64,000 nucleotides of DNA, from positions 124,001 through 188,000 of the forward strand of contig NZ_JAFREM010000004.1 in NCBI RefSeq assembly GCF_017377575.1. The letters run 5' to 3'. The position numbers were made by a program, and so were the translations under genes. Of this stretch, positions 33,166-42,838 are shown piece after piece; position 1 is the first letter of the stretch; the number at the start of each line of letters is the position of its first letter. Origin of the DNA: Candidatus Enterococcus moelleringii (GTDB taxonomy: Bacteria > Bacillota > Bacilli > Lactobacillales > Enterococcaceae). The notes below the pieces were generated by a model. That model had not been told where the DNA came from. It saw only the letters and a list, made by a program, of their open reading frames with translations, and did no database searches.

Positions 33166-34944
33166 TCAGATTTTGGTGTCGTATCCTTGCAGCGCTTCAG
33201 AGCCTTCGTCGCTGTTACTGATACGAATCACGTTTTCCATGTTTGAAACAAAGATTTTGCCGTCCCCTGGGTTACCAGTGTGGAGGATGCGTTTCATTTT
33301 TTCCACGACTTGGTGAACCGGGATGCTGCTGACTACTACGTCAACCTTCACTTTCGGCAAAAGCTTGGTTGGAACTGGTGAACCACGGTAGTACTCGGTA
33401 TTGCCTTTTTGAATGCCATGCCCTAATACTTGAGTGACAGTCAGACCTTCGATCCCGATGTCTTCCAAGCCATTTTTCAATTTTTCCAATTTATTTTCGT
33501 TAATCACCACTGAAATCGTGGTAATGTCGGTTTTTTCTTTAGCAGCGGACGGTCGTAACCAGTCTTTGGTTGCCGTTGTCGCTGAACTAGTTTCCTCTAC
33601 TGTGTCTTCTAACTGGATATTCGCCACATTGGTTGCCAATTCTGGGGTTGGATTCAAGAGTGAACCATTGCCAGCAAGAGCATTTTGCGTCACTGTTTGA
33701 CCACTGCCATCCGTCATATCTGGTGTAATGACAAAGCCGCTGTATGCTGTTGGCAAGCCATGCTCCATCAAATCCATCCCAGCAATTTCTTCCTCTGCTG
33801 AAACTCGTAAGCCGACGGTGTGTTTTAATACGGTGAACAATACCGTAGTTGTCGCGCCAACCCAAGCCATCGTAACAAATACGCCGATAAACTGCGTTCC
33901 CAAATAACTCAAGCCGCCGCCATACAACAAACCACCTTCTACAGCAAAGACACCAGTCAAAAGAGTACCTAAAGCGCCACATACCCCGTGAACCGCTACG
34001 GCACCAACAGGATCATCTACGTGTAATTTGTTATCGATAAATTCAACCGCAAAGACCATCACAATCCCAGCAATCGAACCAATTGCCACTGCACCTGGTG
34101 CACTTACCACGTCACAGCCGGCAGTAATCCCGACTAAACCAGCCAACGTACCATTCAAGGTTAAAGATACATCTGGTTTTTTGTACTTAATCCAAGAAAC
34201 AACCATTGCCGCAATCGTACCGGTAGCTGCTGCAATATTGGTGTTCACTAATACATTTGATGCTAAAATCATCGTGTCGTCACCAGTCATTGAAGTGGTT
34301 GAACCACCATTAAAACCAAACCAGCTGAACCAAAGGATAAATACCCCTAAAGCCGCAAAGGTTAAGTTATGCCCTGGAATCGCCTGTGATTTTTTGTCCT
34401 TCGTGTATTTCCCAATACGTGGGCCTAAGATCGCTGCCCCAACAAAGGCTGCTACACCACCAACCATATGAACCGCGGTTGATCCGGCAAAATCATGGAA
34501 GCCCATTTCAGCTAAGAAGCCGCCGCCCCAGATCCAGTGCCCAGAAATCGGATAGATAAGACCACTAATGATGGCACTGTAGATACAATAAGCAATGAAA
34601 CTAGTTCGTTCTGCCATCGCTCCCGAAACGATGGTTGCTGCTGTCGCACAGAATACTGTTTGGAACAACAGGAACGTTGGTGTCGGAAGATCAAAGGTCA
34701 GTGTTCCTGAAGCGAAAAAGTTAAATCCGCCAAAGATGGCACTGCTTCCGCCAAACATAATGCCAAAACCAATGATCCAATACAAGACCGTTCCGAAACA
34801 AAAATCAATCAAGTTCTTCATAATGATGTTGCCGGCGTTTTTCGCTCTAGTGAATCCCGCTTCTACTAAAGTAAAACCTGCCTGCATGAAAAATACCAGA
34901 AAAGCTCCTAACAACGTCCAAATTACGTCTACTGATGAATACAT
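33166..34944 (-). CDS. amt: Ammonium transporter fused to a PII-type regulator
   Basis: Membrane protein of 592 aa. Residues 1 to about 400 form an Amt channel with 11 helices and the twin pore His in STAVHMVGG and AVAVHGVCGALG. A hydrophilic linker (about 400-475) leads to a full PII domain (about 478-590) with T-loop GHGIQKGNTEYYRGSP, KLLPKVKVDVVV and ATP motif TGNPGDGKIFV. PII proteins normally plug Amt in trans; here the plug is covalent. The T-loop keeps Tyr residues near the usual uridylylation position, but no GlnD is in view. Two GlnR-type boxes lie upstream. Confidence 0.95.
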   Translation of the reverse strand: MYSSVDVIWTLLGAFLVFFMQAGFTLVEAGFTRAKNAGNIIMKNLIDFCFGTVLYWIIGFGIMFGGSSAIFGGFNFFASGTLTFDLPTPTFLLFQTVFCATAATIVSGAMAERTSFIAYCIYSAIISGLIYPISGHWIWGGGFLAEMGFHDFAGSTAVHMVGGVAAFVGAAILGPRIGKYTKDKKSQAIPGHNLTFAALGVFILWFSWFGFNGGSTTSMTGDDTMILASNVLVNTNIAAATGTIAAMVVSWIKYKKPDVSLTLNGTLAGLVGITAGCDVVSAPGAVAIGSIAGIVMVFAVEFIDNKLHVDDPVGAVAVHGVCGALGTLLTGVFAVEGGLLYGGGLSYLGTQFIGVFVTMAWVGATTTVLFTVLKHTVGLRVSAEEEIAGMDLMEHGLPTAYSGFVITPDMTDGSGQTVTQNALAGNGSLLNPTPELATNVANIQLEDTVEETSSATTATKDWLRPSAAKEKTDITTISVVINENKLEKLKNGLEDIGIEGLTVTQVLGHGIQKGNTEYYRGSPVPTKLLPKVKVDVVVSSIPVHQVVEKMKRILHTGNPGDGKIFVSNMENVIRISNSDEGSEALQGYDTKI

Positions 34945-35019
34945 CCTACCAACCCTTTCTTTTTTCGTGTAACCTTATCTAACAAATTACCACCAAAAAA
35001 GTTATCCGTCAATACTTTA

Positions 35020-35036
35020 TGTTAGATTATATGACA
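35020..35036. promoter_or_regulatory. GlnR/TnrA box 1
   Basis: TGTTAGATTATATGACA fits TGTNA-N7-TNACA exactly, 76 bp upstream of the amt start. GlnR would repress amt when glutamine is plentiful. Confidence 0.75.
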
Positions 35037-35071
35037 CAAATTCCGTTTTTTTCAGCTCAACGCTTTTATTA

Positions 35072-35088
35072 TGTAATATTTAATGACA
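35072..35088. promoter_or_regulatory. GlnR/TnrA box 2
   Basis: TGTAATATTTAATGACA fits the same consensus exactly. Its centre is 52 bp from that of box 1, five helical turns, so both dimers face the same side of the DNA. Confidence 0.72.
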
Positions 35089-35310
35089 TACATTTGTGAT
35101 CAGTTACTAAACGCTCCAGCTAAACTCTCTTAAAAATAGCTATTTCTCAAAAAAAATTTTTGCTCATTATTAAATACTGTTTCTTTTGATTAAAATCCCT
35201 GGACCTTTAACCTGCTGAATTTTTATATTAATTATTAAAAAAACCAGCTTGCATTTCACATTTTAAATAATTGCTATTTATAGAGACTTTTTTCAACCTG
35301 AAAATGACTA

Positions 35311-35339
35311 TTGACCAGAGCAAGCGCTTACGATATATT
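35311..35339 (+). promoter_or_regulatory. Promoter with embedded cre-like site for the lysine-tailed protein
   Basis: TTGACC (35311-35316) and TATATT (35334-35339) with a 17-bp spacer; the spacer contains the palindromic core AAGCGCTT within AGCAAGCGCTTACG, close to a CcpA site. The rest of the gap from 35089 is AT-rich and empty. Confidence 0.6.
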
Positions 35340-35377
35340 TATAGCATGATTGATAATTACATAAAAGGAGCAAATAT

Positions 35378-36400
35378 ATGACTAAAGTAATCCTACAATT
35401 AAAACAATTGAGTGACCTCACTTGCAAGAACCTCGAAAAAAGACTCCAATCCCATTATGAGCTTTACCTTGACGCGGCCTACGTGCTGCAATGTGCCGTG
35501 TTTGTGCTGGTACGCAACGCCTTCAGCACTGAAAATTTCTCATGTCTAGCCAAAGAATCGATTTGTACCATCTTATTAGAGCACGATCCCGCTGCTTTGA
35601 CCTCCGTTCGTCATCTATGCGTTTATTTCCGCTCGTATTTTTCTGACGATGAGTGGAAAAAAGTGAAAGCTCGCCTGTTTAACAACGAGCAAGAATATTT
35701 GAAAATAACCGAGGAAACTCGTTTGCATAGCGAAAACCTTCAGCCAATGCTCTACAGCGGCAAACGTGAAGCAGCCGAATTAATGAATATCGTAACCACC
35801 TATCGCGATGAGGCCGGCAAAAAACACCGCTGGACCTTAAAAAATGTCGATCCCTGCTATTCTGTTCAAGAGACCACCGAGCTATTGAGCATTTTAAACA
35901 CCCTTACTATTTTCCAAAAAGAAGACGGCACGCGCCGTTTTACAGAATTGGTTCGCTATGTTTACCATCCAACTACTCCGATTTACGATAGCGAAAGTGA
36001 AGAGCAAATCGCCAAAACCCAGGAGCAGCCGGTGGAAGCTCAGAATATTGTCGAAGAAATGAAACCGGTTAATCAAGAACGAACTGAACCCGCACCAACA
36101 GAAAAGCAACCAGCAGATACAACAGTCAATACTTCAAGCAAAGGTTCCAACGAACAGGCAAGAACGAAGGCTCAAACAGAAGCTGCACCGTCACCTGATG
36201 AAAGCTCGTCACCTGAGCCGGATACAAAACAGCCGCCAAAAGACCCGGACACGCAGAAAAATTCGGACATAAAGGACCAGGTCAAAAACCGACTAATGGG
36301 CAATTTACCTGGCTGGCATGGTGAAACGAAAAAGAAAAAGAAGAAAAACAAAAAACCGAAAAATTCCGGAAAGAAAAAGAAGGGGCGCAAGAAGAAATAG
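35378..36400 (+). CDS. Unknown protein with disordered middle and poly-lysine tail
   Basis: Protein of 340 aa, not recognised. Residues 1 to about 205 look globular and mostly helical, with several Cys (LQCAVFVLVRNAF, YFRSYFSDDEWKK). Residues about 210-305 are a low-complexity Pro/Glu/Thr/Ser stretch. The last 25 residues are almost all Lys, with Gly, Asn and Arg (end KKKKGRKKK). No signal peptide or membrane helix. The tail could bind nucleic acid, polyphosphate or the membrane. AAAAGGAG precedes the ATG. Monocistronic; promoter with a cre-like core. Confidence 0.8.
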   Translation: MTKVILQLKQLSDLTCKNLEKRLQSHYELYLDAAYVLQCAVFVLVRNAFSTENFSCLAKESICTILLEHDPAALTSVRHLCVYFRSYFSDDEWKKVKARLFNNEQEYLKITEETRLHSENLQPMLYSGKREAAELMNIVTTYRDEAGKKHRWTLKNVDPCYSVQETTELLSILNTLTIFQKEDGTRRFTELVRYVYHPTTPIYDSESEEQIAKTQEQPVEAQNIVEEMKPVNQERTEPAPTEKQPADTTVNTSSKGSNEQARTKAQTEAAPSPDESSSPEPDTKQPPKDPDTQKNSDIKDQVKNRLMGNLPGWHGETKKKKKKNKKPKNSGKKKKGRKKK

Positions 36401-36424
36401 CTGCTGATACCAGATTTCAGAAAT

Positions 36425-36454
36425 AAAAAAAGCCGAACGGCCACCTGCGATCGG
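36425..36454 (-). terminator. Terminator of the trk operon
   Basis: Imperfect stem CCGATCG/CGTTCGG on the minus strand, followed by CTTTTTTT. It probably also affects the convergent gene. Confidence 0.6.
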
Positions 36455-36487
36455 TAAATCACAGCACGCACACATTCGACTAATTGG

Positions 36488-37927
36488 CTATCCCTTCCAA
36501 AAGGATTTGGAGAACAGGATAAAGATGGGAAATATTTCTAAACGACCTGCCAGCATCACAAAAGACAGGGTTAATTTTGAATAGTTAGACAAAAAGGCAA
36601 AGTTTTCCGTCGGGCCGACTGCCTTAAAGCCGGGGCCGACGTTATTGATACAGGTAGCAACTGCCGAAAAAGTTGTTTGGAAATCTAGATTTTCCAGCGA
36701 TAAAATCAGCAGCGCGACCGCAAAAACTAAAAAGTAGAGCACCAGAAACGAGTGAATATTGTTGAGGGTTTTCGGCGAAACCGCACTTCCTTCAAAATTC
36801 ACGGTCATGACACTGCGGGAATGCAGCAGCTTTTTGACTTCCTTGACGGCATTTTTAAAGAGCATCAAAATCCGGGAAACCTTGATTCCCCCACCAGTGG
36901 ATCCTGAGCAGGCGCCGACAAACATTAGCAGCAGCAGAATCGTTTGGGAGAACATCGGCCACAAATCGTAATTGGCGGTGGCAAACCCGGTGGTAGTTAT
37001 AATAGAAGCAACTTGAAAAACGGCGTAACGAAAGGCTTCTAAATAGGAGTGGTACATGGGCGAAATATTCAAGGTGATTCCGACGGTGGCTAAGGTAATA
37101 ATCACCAGATAGCCTCGCAGCTCTTCGCTTTTCAGTACCGGCAGAATTTTGCCGATCAAAAAGAAATAGACCAGATTGAAATTGATGCCGAATAAAATCA
37201 TAAAAAAGGTAATCACGCCATCGATGTAGGCACTGTTGTACAGTCCGATGCCTTCGTTAGTCATGGAAAAGCCGCCAGTTCCAGCCGTGGCAAAGGAATT
37301 CAGCACACTGTCAAACAGCGGCATGCCCCCTAGCAGCAGCAAAACAATTTCGATCGCCGTCAACACCGCATAAATGACATACAAAATCCGGGCCGATACC
37401 CGGACCTTGGAGACCAGTTTCCCCACCACCGGTCCCGGCATTTCGGCTTTCAAAATATGCATCGAGCGGCCAGAAGCCAAGGGAATAAAGGCTACGGTAA
37501 ATACCAGTACACCCATACCGCCGACCCAATGGGTAAAGCTGCGCCAAAAGAGACTTGCGCGACTGATGACGTCCAGATCGGTCAAAATCGAGGACCCGGT
37601 AGTCGTAAAACCAGAGACCGTTTCAAAAAAAGCATCGACAAATGAAGGGATTTCACCGGAAAAGACTAATGGCAGCGCACCAAAAAAGGAAAGCAGGCAC
37701 CAGCTGATGCCAACGATGAAGAAGCCTTCTTTAGCATAAATGTTCCGATTTTCTGGCGCCTTCAAGCTTAATAAAGTCCCAACTAAAAAGGTGATGGCAA
37801 AAGCAATGCCGTAGGCCGCGACCTCTTCTTCCCCACTGGTTAATGCCACCAGCAGCGGAAGCAGCAGGAAAACCGCCTCAACCTTTAATAATTTACCTAA
37901 CGTAAACAAAATCATTTTTTTATTCAT
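36488..37927 (-). CDS. trkH: Potassium uptake protein, TrkH family
   Basis: K+ channel subunit of 479 aa. Four degenerate M1-P-M2 units with selectivity-filter segments: SGFTTTGSS (about 93), TAGTGGFSMTN (about 220), ITTTGFATANY (about 315) and CINNVGPGFKAVG (about 435). The frame is open to GTG at 37939, which overlaps the trkA stop, but ATG at 37927 (MNKKMILFTLGKLL) fits the family N-terminus. It works with the NAD-binding TrkA encoded just upstream. Confidence 0.93.
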   Translation of the reverse strand: MNKKMILFTLGKLLKVEAVFLLLPLLVALTSGEEEVAAYGIAFAITFLVGTLLSLKAPENRNIYAKEGFFIVGISWCLLSFFGALPLVFSGEIPSFVDAFFETVSGFTTTGSSILTDLDVISRASLFWRSFTHWVGGMGVLVFTVAFIPLASGRSMHILKAEMPGPVVGKLVSKVRVSARILYVIYAVLTAIEIVLLLLGGMPLFDSVLNSFATAGTGGFSMTNEGIGLYNSAYIDGVITFFMILFGINFNLVYFFLIGKILPVLKSEELRGYLVIITLATVGITLNISPMYHSYLEAFRYAVFQVASIITTTGFATANYDLWPMFSQTILLLLMFVGACSGSTGGGIKVSRILMLFKNAVKEVKKLLHSRSVMTVNFEGSAVSPKTLNNIHSFLVLYFLVFAVALLILSLENLDFQTTFSAVATCINNVGPGFKAVGPTENFAFLSNYSKLTLSFVMLAGRLEIFPIFILFSKSFWKG

Positions 37928-37938
37928 AATTTCTCGCA

Positions 37939-39300
37939 CTATCTCCTAATGATGTCGTTTAAGCTGCAAATTTTCTTATCAGTGGTGAGAATAACGATGT
38001 GATCCTTTAAATAAATCACGGTATCACCCTTAGGAATCACAAAACCCTGTTCACGGGAAATCGCTGCAATCAAAATGTTGTCTTTAAAATTCAAGTCTGC
38101 AATGCGTTTATTCACAAAACAAGTATGATCGGTCACCACAAACTCCATCGCTTCGATTTTATCGTTGACTAATTTGTGGAGCGTTTTGACACTGCTGTCG
38201 TCATCCTTATTGTTTTTGGCTCGAACGTAACGCAAAATTTGGGTAGCAATAATTCCTTTTGGCGAAATTACGCTGTCAATTTCCAGCTGCTCTAAGACTT
38301 GCGAGAAATTCATCCGCGTTACTTTGGCGACGGTCTTTTTCGCATGCATTTGTTTGCCGTACAAAGAAATCACGATATTTTCTTCATCTAATCCCGTCAA
38401 AGCCACCAGCGCATCGACATTTTCAATGCCCTCTTCAAGCAGCACTTCTTCTTCACTGCCGTCGGATTCGATAATCATCGTATCTGGTAATTTCCGCGAC
38501 AGATCCAAACAGCGCTTAGGATTATTTTCGATGATCTTGACTTGAATGTTGTGCTCCGTTAACTGACGGGCCAAATAAAAAGCGATCCGCCCACCGCCAA
38601 CAATAATAATCCGCTTCGTCTTCTGCTCAAACAAACCAATATCCTGGCAAAAGCGCACCAAATCACGGTGACTCCCCATCACATGAATCCGATCACCCTT
38701 AGCCAAAACAAAATCACCATCCGGGATAATCAATTCTTCGCCCCGCTGCACCGCGCAAATCAAGACGTTGGTTTTAGAAATTGTCACTAACCGATACAAC
38801 GGTACCCCGTTTAGTTTGGTTTTATCGGTTAAACGAAATTCTGCCAGCTCAATTTTCCCACCTACAAAGGTATCTACCTTGAAGGCTGCCGGAAAAAGCA
38901 AAATCCGGCGAATCTCATTGGCGGCCTCCAGCTCGGGATTGATAATCATCGACAAGCCCAGCTGATCCCGCATAAAGGAGCGCTGTTTCAAGTAATCTGG
39001 ATTACGCACCCGGGCGATCGAATTGGCGGCACCCATCTTTTTCGCCATCATTCCCGCCAAAATATTCAATTCATCAGAATCCGTCACGGCAATCACGATA
39101 TCCGCCTCTGCGACCTCCGCCTCCTGTAAAATGTCAAAAGTCGCGCCATTGCCGGCAATTCCTAAAACGTCGAATTGATTGACGATCTGTTCCACCTTCT
39201 CGCCATCCAGATCAATAATCACCACATCATAATCTTCATTGGCCAGTTGCTGCGTCAGTGCCTTGCCTACTTTGCCGGCACCCAAAATGATAATCTTCAC
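37939..39300 (-). CDS. trkA: Trk potassium uptake regulator TrkA
   Basis: Cytoplasmic gating ring subunit of 453 aa with two RCK units. Each has a Rossmann motif (IILGAGKVGKALTQQ at the start; IVGGGRIAFYLARQL at about 227) followed by a TrkA-C ligand domain (about 135-215 and 370-453). It binds NAD(H) or a nucleotide and controls TrkH. First gene of the pair. Confidence 0.95.
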   Translation of the reverse strand: MKIIILGAGKVGKALTQQLANEDYDVVIIDLDGEKVEQIVNQFDVLGIAGNGATFDILQEAEVAEADIVIAVTDSDELNILAGMMAKKMGAANSIARVRNPDYLKQRSFMRDQLGLSMIINPELEAANEIRRILLFPAAFKVDTFVGGKIELAEFRLTDKTKLNGVPLYRLVTISKTNVLICAVQRGEELIIPDGDFVLAKGDRIHVMGSHRDLVRFCQDIGLFEQKTKRIIIVGGGRIAFYLARQLTEHNIQVKIIENNPKRCLDLSRKLPDTMIIESDGSEEEVLLEEGIENVDALVALTGLDEENIVISLYGKQMHAKKTVAKVTRMNFSQVLEQLEIDSVISPKGIIATQILRYVRAKNNKDDDSSVKTLHKLVNDKIEAMEFVVTDHTCFVNKRIADLNFKDNILIAAISREQGFVIPKGDTVIYLKDHIVILTTDKKICSLNDIIRR

Positions 39301-39493
39301 GGTTCTCCCCCTACTTTATCTTCCATTTCATTTTAATTCATCCCACTGGGGAATACAACGAAGTGTCGAGACAATCCTTTTATAATTGAGGTTTTATTTG
39401 ACAGCAGCTTTCATATGTAATTTGCTTTTTCAATTTTTTAGTGTAAAATCCACTGGCTATGCTAAACTTAAATAAAACACTAGGAGCTGACCT

Positions 39494-40261
39494 ATGACCA
39501 ATATTCTGGAAGTAAAAAATTTAACCAAAGTCTACGAGATTGAAGACACCAGCTACACGGCAATTGATGACCTGAGCTTTTCAGTGAAGAAAGGCGATTT
39601 TGTCGCGATTATGGGGGCCTCAGGATCTGGCAAATCAACCCTGCTGAATATTATTTCCACTTTGGACATTGCCAGCTCGGGCATGGTTTTAGTTGGCGAC
39701 GAAGAACTGTCGCAATTAAAGGAAAAGGAACAAGCCACGTTTCGCAGCCAGCATTTAAGCTTCGTTTTTCAAAATTACAATCTGCTGGCGAATTTGACCC
39801 TGCATGAAAATATTGCCCTGGCTCTTACTGTCAAAGGGCATCCGAAAAACGAGATTAATCAACTGGTTTTGGATACTGCTCGGCAACTGGACATTCATGA
39901 GCTGCTGCATAAGTTTCCCCATCAGGTTTCCGGCGGTCAACGCCAGCGTTGTGCCTGTGCCCGCGCTTTAGCCACATCACCAGATCTGATTTTGGCTGAT
40001 GAGCCCACCGGTGCCTTAGACACGCGTTCAGCTAAGCAATTTTTGACCACCTTAAAAGAACTGAACGAAACTAAAGGAACCACGATTTTGCTGGTCACTC
40101 ATGACGCCATCGCTGCCAGCTATTGCCAACGCATTCTATTCATGCAGGACGGCCGCTTCATTAACGAGCTGACAACTGATCAGCTTTCGCAAAAGGAAAC
40201 CTTTCAGCTGATCCTGGAAAAAATGGACGCTTTTTTAGGAGATGATGACCATGTATCTTAA
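39494..40261 (+). CDS. ABC transporter ATP-binding protein (BceA-like)
   Basis: ATPase of 255 aa with Walker A GASGSGKST (about 40), FVFQNYNLLANLT, signature VSGGQRQRCACARAL and Walker B LILADEPTGALD. It resembles the ATPases of peptide-detoxifying BceAB-type exporters. It overlaps the permease gene by 11 bp. No two-component system sits beside it. Note the Cys-rich CACARAL after the signature, unlike the usual VAIARAL. Confidence 0.9.
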   Translation: MTNILEVKNLTKVYEIEDTSYTAIDDLSFSVKKGDFVAIMGASGSGKSTLLNIISTLDIASSGMVLVGDEELSQLKEKEQATFRSQHLSFVFQNYNLLANLTLHENIALALTVKGHPKNEINQLVLDTARQLDIHELLHKFPHQVSGGQRQRCACARALATSPDLILADEPTGALDTRSAKQFLTTLKELNETKGTTILLVTHDAIAASYCQRILFMQDGRFINELTTDQLSQKETFQLILEKMDAFLGDDDHVS

Positions 40262-41552
40262 TTTAACCCTCCGCAACGCCCGCCGTTCACTGAAGGACTA
40301 TCTGATTTATGTGGTTACCCTGACTGTACTGACGGCGATTATCTGTCTGTCCAACATCGTTTCCACTATTTCGGCTCAGACGGGACTTTCGGGTTCTTCA
40401 TTGCCTGCGCTGATTTTGCTGATTGCGATCGCCATGCTGGATTATATGAACCAGTTTTTCCTTAAGCAGCGGGCCCAGGAATTAGCCACCTACTCCTTGT
40501 TGGGAATCAACAAAGACCGGATCTCCCTCTTAGTTTGTGGAGAATTATTCTTGCTGGGAATGGTTTGCCTGGTCTTAGGCACCGCTTTGGTAGGAAGTTT
40601 ATTTGCACTGTTCGCCTTCTTTAGCCGCGCTTCTTTATCAATCGAGGTTCCGATCCTAGGCATTTTTGGCCAAAATCTCGGCTATCTGTTGTTAATCGAA
40701 TTCTTTACGGCCTTGCTGCTAAGAAGAAGAATCAAAAAAGTGCGATTAAGTCAGCTGGTGGATTGGAAGGTTCAGCAAGAGCGCCGTGAAAAACGTTCCC
40801 TCCGTTTTTGGAAAAGGTGTTTGGACCTGAATTCGCTTATTACGTTTGGTTTATTCGGGTTAATCTTTTGGGATATTGAAGGACTGGGATTGTCATTAAG
40901 CTCGGTCGTCAGTCTGCCGCTAATCCTTAATATTTTCGTCTTTTACAAAACACTGTTTGCCGGACTCAGCCATTATCGGAAGCCGGAAAACGCGGATCTA
41001 TATACCAACAACCGCTTGGTTCGCATCAGCAAATTATTAAGCAGCCACCGAACAACGGCGGTTCTGTATACGATCTTGTGCCTGTGTCTGATATTCGCCT
41101 TTTCATCGCTGATCTTTTCCAGCTTATTGGCCGTCGGAGTCTTTCCAGATTTCTCAGTCGCCGTCTATATGATTTTTCTGCAGCGAATGCTGTGCTTCAT
41201 CTTTGTCTTTCTTTATTTCACGTTGCTGTCCTTGATCCAAATGATCGACAGCTACCAAACACAGAACGATTTTCGCATTTTGCATTATTTAGGCAAAGAT
41301 CAGCCAGCCTTGAAAAAGTTTGCGCTAACTGACATCGCCATTCGATTTCTTTTACCAGTTGTTACCTTTGGCGTGACCATCGCTGTGCTTTTGATCGGCT
41401 CCTACTTCAGTGATCTTTCAAATCAAGTGACAGAGACCATTTTTGCTTCAGCCAGCAGTTTTCTTGCCCTCTTCATTTTGTTGGGCTGCAGCTTTACCCT
41501 GATTTCTTATCGGTTAAACGTGAAGCTGATTGAAAAAGTCCTGCAACCATAA
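40251..41552 (+). CDS. ABC transporter permease, short FtsX/BceB-like
   Basis: Membrane protein of 433 aa with about 8-10 helices. The start MYLNLTLRNARRSLKDYLIYVVTLT is typical for BceB/YxdM-type permeases, but the chain is about 200 residues shorter than BceB and lacks the large extracellular domain. Of three close ATGs, 40251 has the best spacing to AGGAG. Substrate unknown. Confidence 0.85.
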   Translation: MYLNLTLRNARRSLKDYLIYVVTLTVLTAIICLSNIVSTISAQTGLSGSSLPALILLIAIAMLDYMNQFFLKQRAQELATYSLLGINKDRISLLVCGELFLLGMVCLVLGTALVGSLFALFAFFSRASLSIEVPILGIFGQNLGYLLLIEFFTALLLRRRIKKVRLSQLVDWKVQQERREKRSLRFWKRCLDLNSLITFGLFGLIFWDIEGLGLSLSSVVSLPLILNIFVFYKTLFAGLSHYRKPENADLYTNNRLVRISKLLSSHRTTAVLYTILCLCLIFAFSSLIFSSLLAVGVFPDFSVAVYMIFLQRMLCFIFVFLYFTLLSLIQMIDSYQTQNDFRILHYLGKDQPALKKFALTDIAIRFLLPVVTFGVTIAVLLIGSYFSDLSNQVTETIFASASSFLALFILLGCSFTLISYRLNVKLIEKVLQP

Positions 41553-41558
41553 ACACCA

Positions 41559-41599
41559 ATAAGCCGGATTCCTTCACTTACTAGGAATCCGGCTTATTT
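41559..41599. terminator. Bidirectional terminator
   Basis: Perfect 15-bp stem AATAAGCCGGATTCC / GGAATCCGGCTTATT with an 11-base loop between convergent genes. Confidence 0.88.
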
Positions 41600-42165
41600 T
41601 AGATATATTTTCTGACAGCTGCTTGATAGCAGCGATAACTCTCACCAAAGGTTGCCAGCAGATATTTTTCCTCACCAGCAATCTGGATATGAAAAAGTAC
41701 TAAAGCAACAATTGCCAGCACAATGTTTATCAAGGTTGGAAATGCCAATGCCACACCAAGGTACAAACAATCAAAGCCCACAAAGGCTGGATTCCGGCTG
41801 AACCGATAAATTCCACTTGTAACCAGTTCTGTCTCCTGCTCCTCATCGAAGCCCGCTCGCCAATTATCCTGCATCGTCTTCACTGCGATAATGAAGAATC
41901 CCGCTCCCAACAATGCCAGCAGTACACCTAGCCAGCTCAAGGGAAATGAGCTGGGCTCTACGAATATTGGTGACAAAAATTGCAGGATCCCGCCTACCAC
42001 GGTTACTATCCCCATCAGCAATTCAAAAGCCAACGTCCGCTTGCTCTTCCTGCCCACTCCTAATAAATTCACTTGAACACCTTGTCGTTTCAACAACAAC
42101 GCTTTTACTAAATAGGCAAGATAAAACAGACACACTAGTCCAAACACCAAAGCTCTTATCAGCAT
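41599..42165 (-). CDS. Isoprenylcysteine carboxyl methyltransferase-like membrane protein
   Basis: Membrane protein of 188 aa with four to five helices. The C-terminal signature is ELVTSGIYRFSRNPAFVGFDCLYLGVAL, followed by EEKYLLATFGESYRCYQAAVRKYI. This is the PEMT/ICMT methyltransferase pattern (GxYRxxRNP, E-EExL-GxxYxxY). Bacterial members methylate unknown lipids or thiols. ATG start at 42165. Confidence 0.85.
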   Translation of the reverse strand: MLIRALVFGLVCLFYLAYLVKALLLKRQGVQVNLLGVGRKSKRTLAFELLMGIVTVVGGILQFLSPIFVEPSSFPLSWLGVLLALLGAGFFIIAVKTMQDNWRAGFDEEQETELVTSGIYRFSRNPAFVGFDCLYLGVALAFPTLINIVLAIVALVLFHIQIAGEEKYLLATFGESYRCYQAAVRKYI

Positions 42166-42249
42166 TCCAATCCCTCGCTTTCATATGTTTATCTATTCAT
42201 ATGTTTAACTTTAACTTAGCGAGGTTACTCAGTCAAGGACAATCCAATT

Positions 42250-42786
42250 TCACTCCACCCCAAAACGATAAAAACGCGTCAATAACGCCGCCATTTCTTC
42301 AGGACTTTCCCGAGTTTCCTGCTGAATCCAATAAGCGACCATATTCAAAAAGCCCCCAGCTTTAAAAGCGATTTGATAGTTGTTTTCGTTTTCTACCAGC
42401 GGTGCATCTGCAAAAATAGTCGCAAACAGTTCGGTGTATTCCCCATAGCTGTCCAACAAAAATGAAAACAGCTGCTGCTTTTTCAGGACCTTCATCAGTT
42501 GGATCTGCTCCTCTAAGAAGTAAAAATGCTGGCAGATAATTTCTTCCTCACCCCGCAACTTCAACTGCTTAATTTTCCCAAAGTGACTAGCTAAAAGCTG
42601 CTTGATCCGATAATTCAGGACCTCTTCCTTGGAAGAAAAATGCCGATAAAAGGTACGGCGATCCAGCTGAGCCGCTTCCGCAATCTGCTTAATCGTAATT
42701 GTTTCAAAGTTTTCCTTCTCCATCAAGCTCAGTAAAGCTTCGACAAACCACGCTTTGGATTGTTCAATTTGTTTCACTCTTTTCAT
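42250..42786 (-). CDS. TetR-family transcriptional regulator
   Basis: Regulator of 178 aa. The N-terminal HTH has ENFETITIKQIAEAAQLDRRTFYRHFSSKEEVL (about 20-52); the C-terminal helices form an effector pocket of the short TetR type. The frame is open to 42825, but ATG at 42786 (MKRVKQIEQS) has GGAG 8 bases before it. Divergent from the aldo/keto reductase gene, which it may control. Confidence 0.88.
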   Translation of the reverse strand: MKRVKQIEQSKAWFVEALLSLMEKENFETITIKQIAEAAQLDRRTFYRHFSSKEEVLNYRIKQLLASHFGKIKQLKLRGEEEIICQHFYFLEEQIQLMKVLKKQQLFSFLLDSYGEYTELFATIFADAPLVENENNYQIAFKAGGFLNMVAYWIQQETRESPEEMAALLTRFYRFGVE

Positions 42787-42838
42787 CTTTGCAGCTCCTG
42801 TCACATTTTTTCGACTATGTAGCACTTGGCAAAACCTA

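Noticed and set aside
36172-36471. Minus-strand frame rich in Phe and Ser opposite the lysine-tailed gene
   Set aside because: The Phe run is the complement of the poly-lysine codons; it is a shadow.
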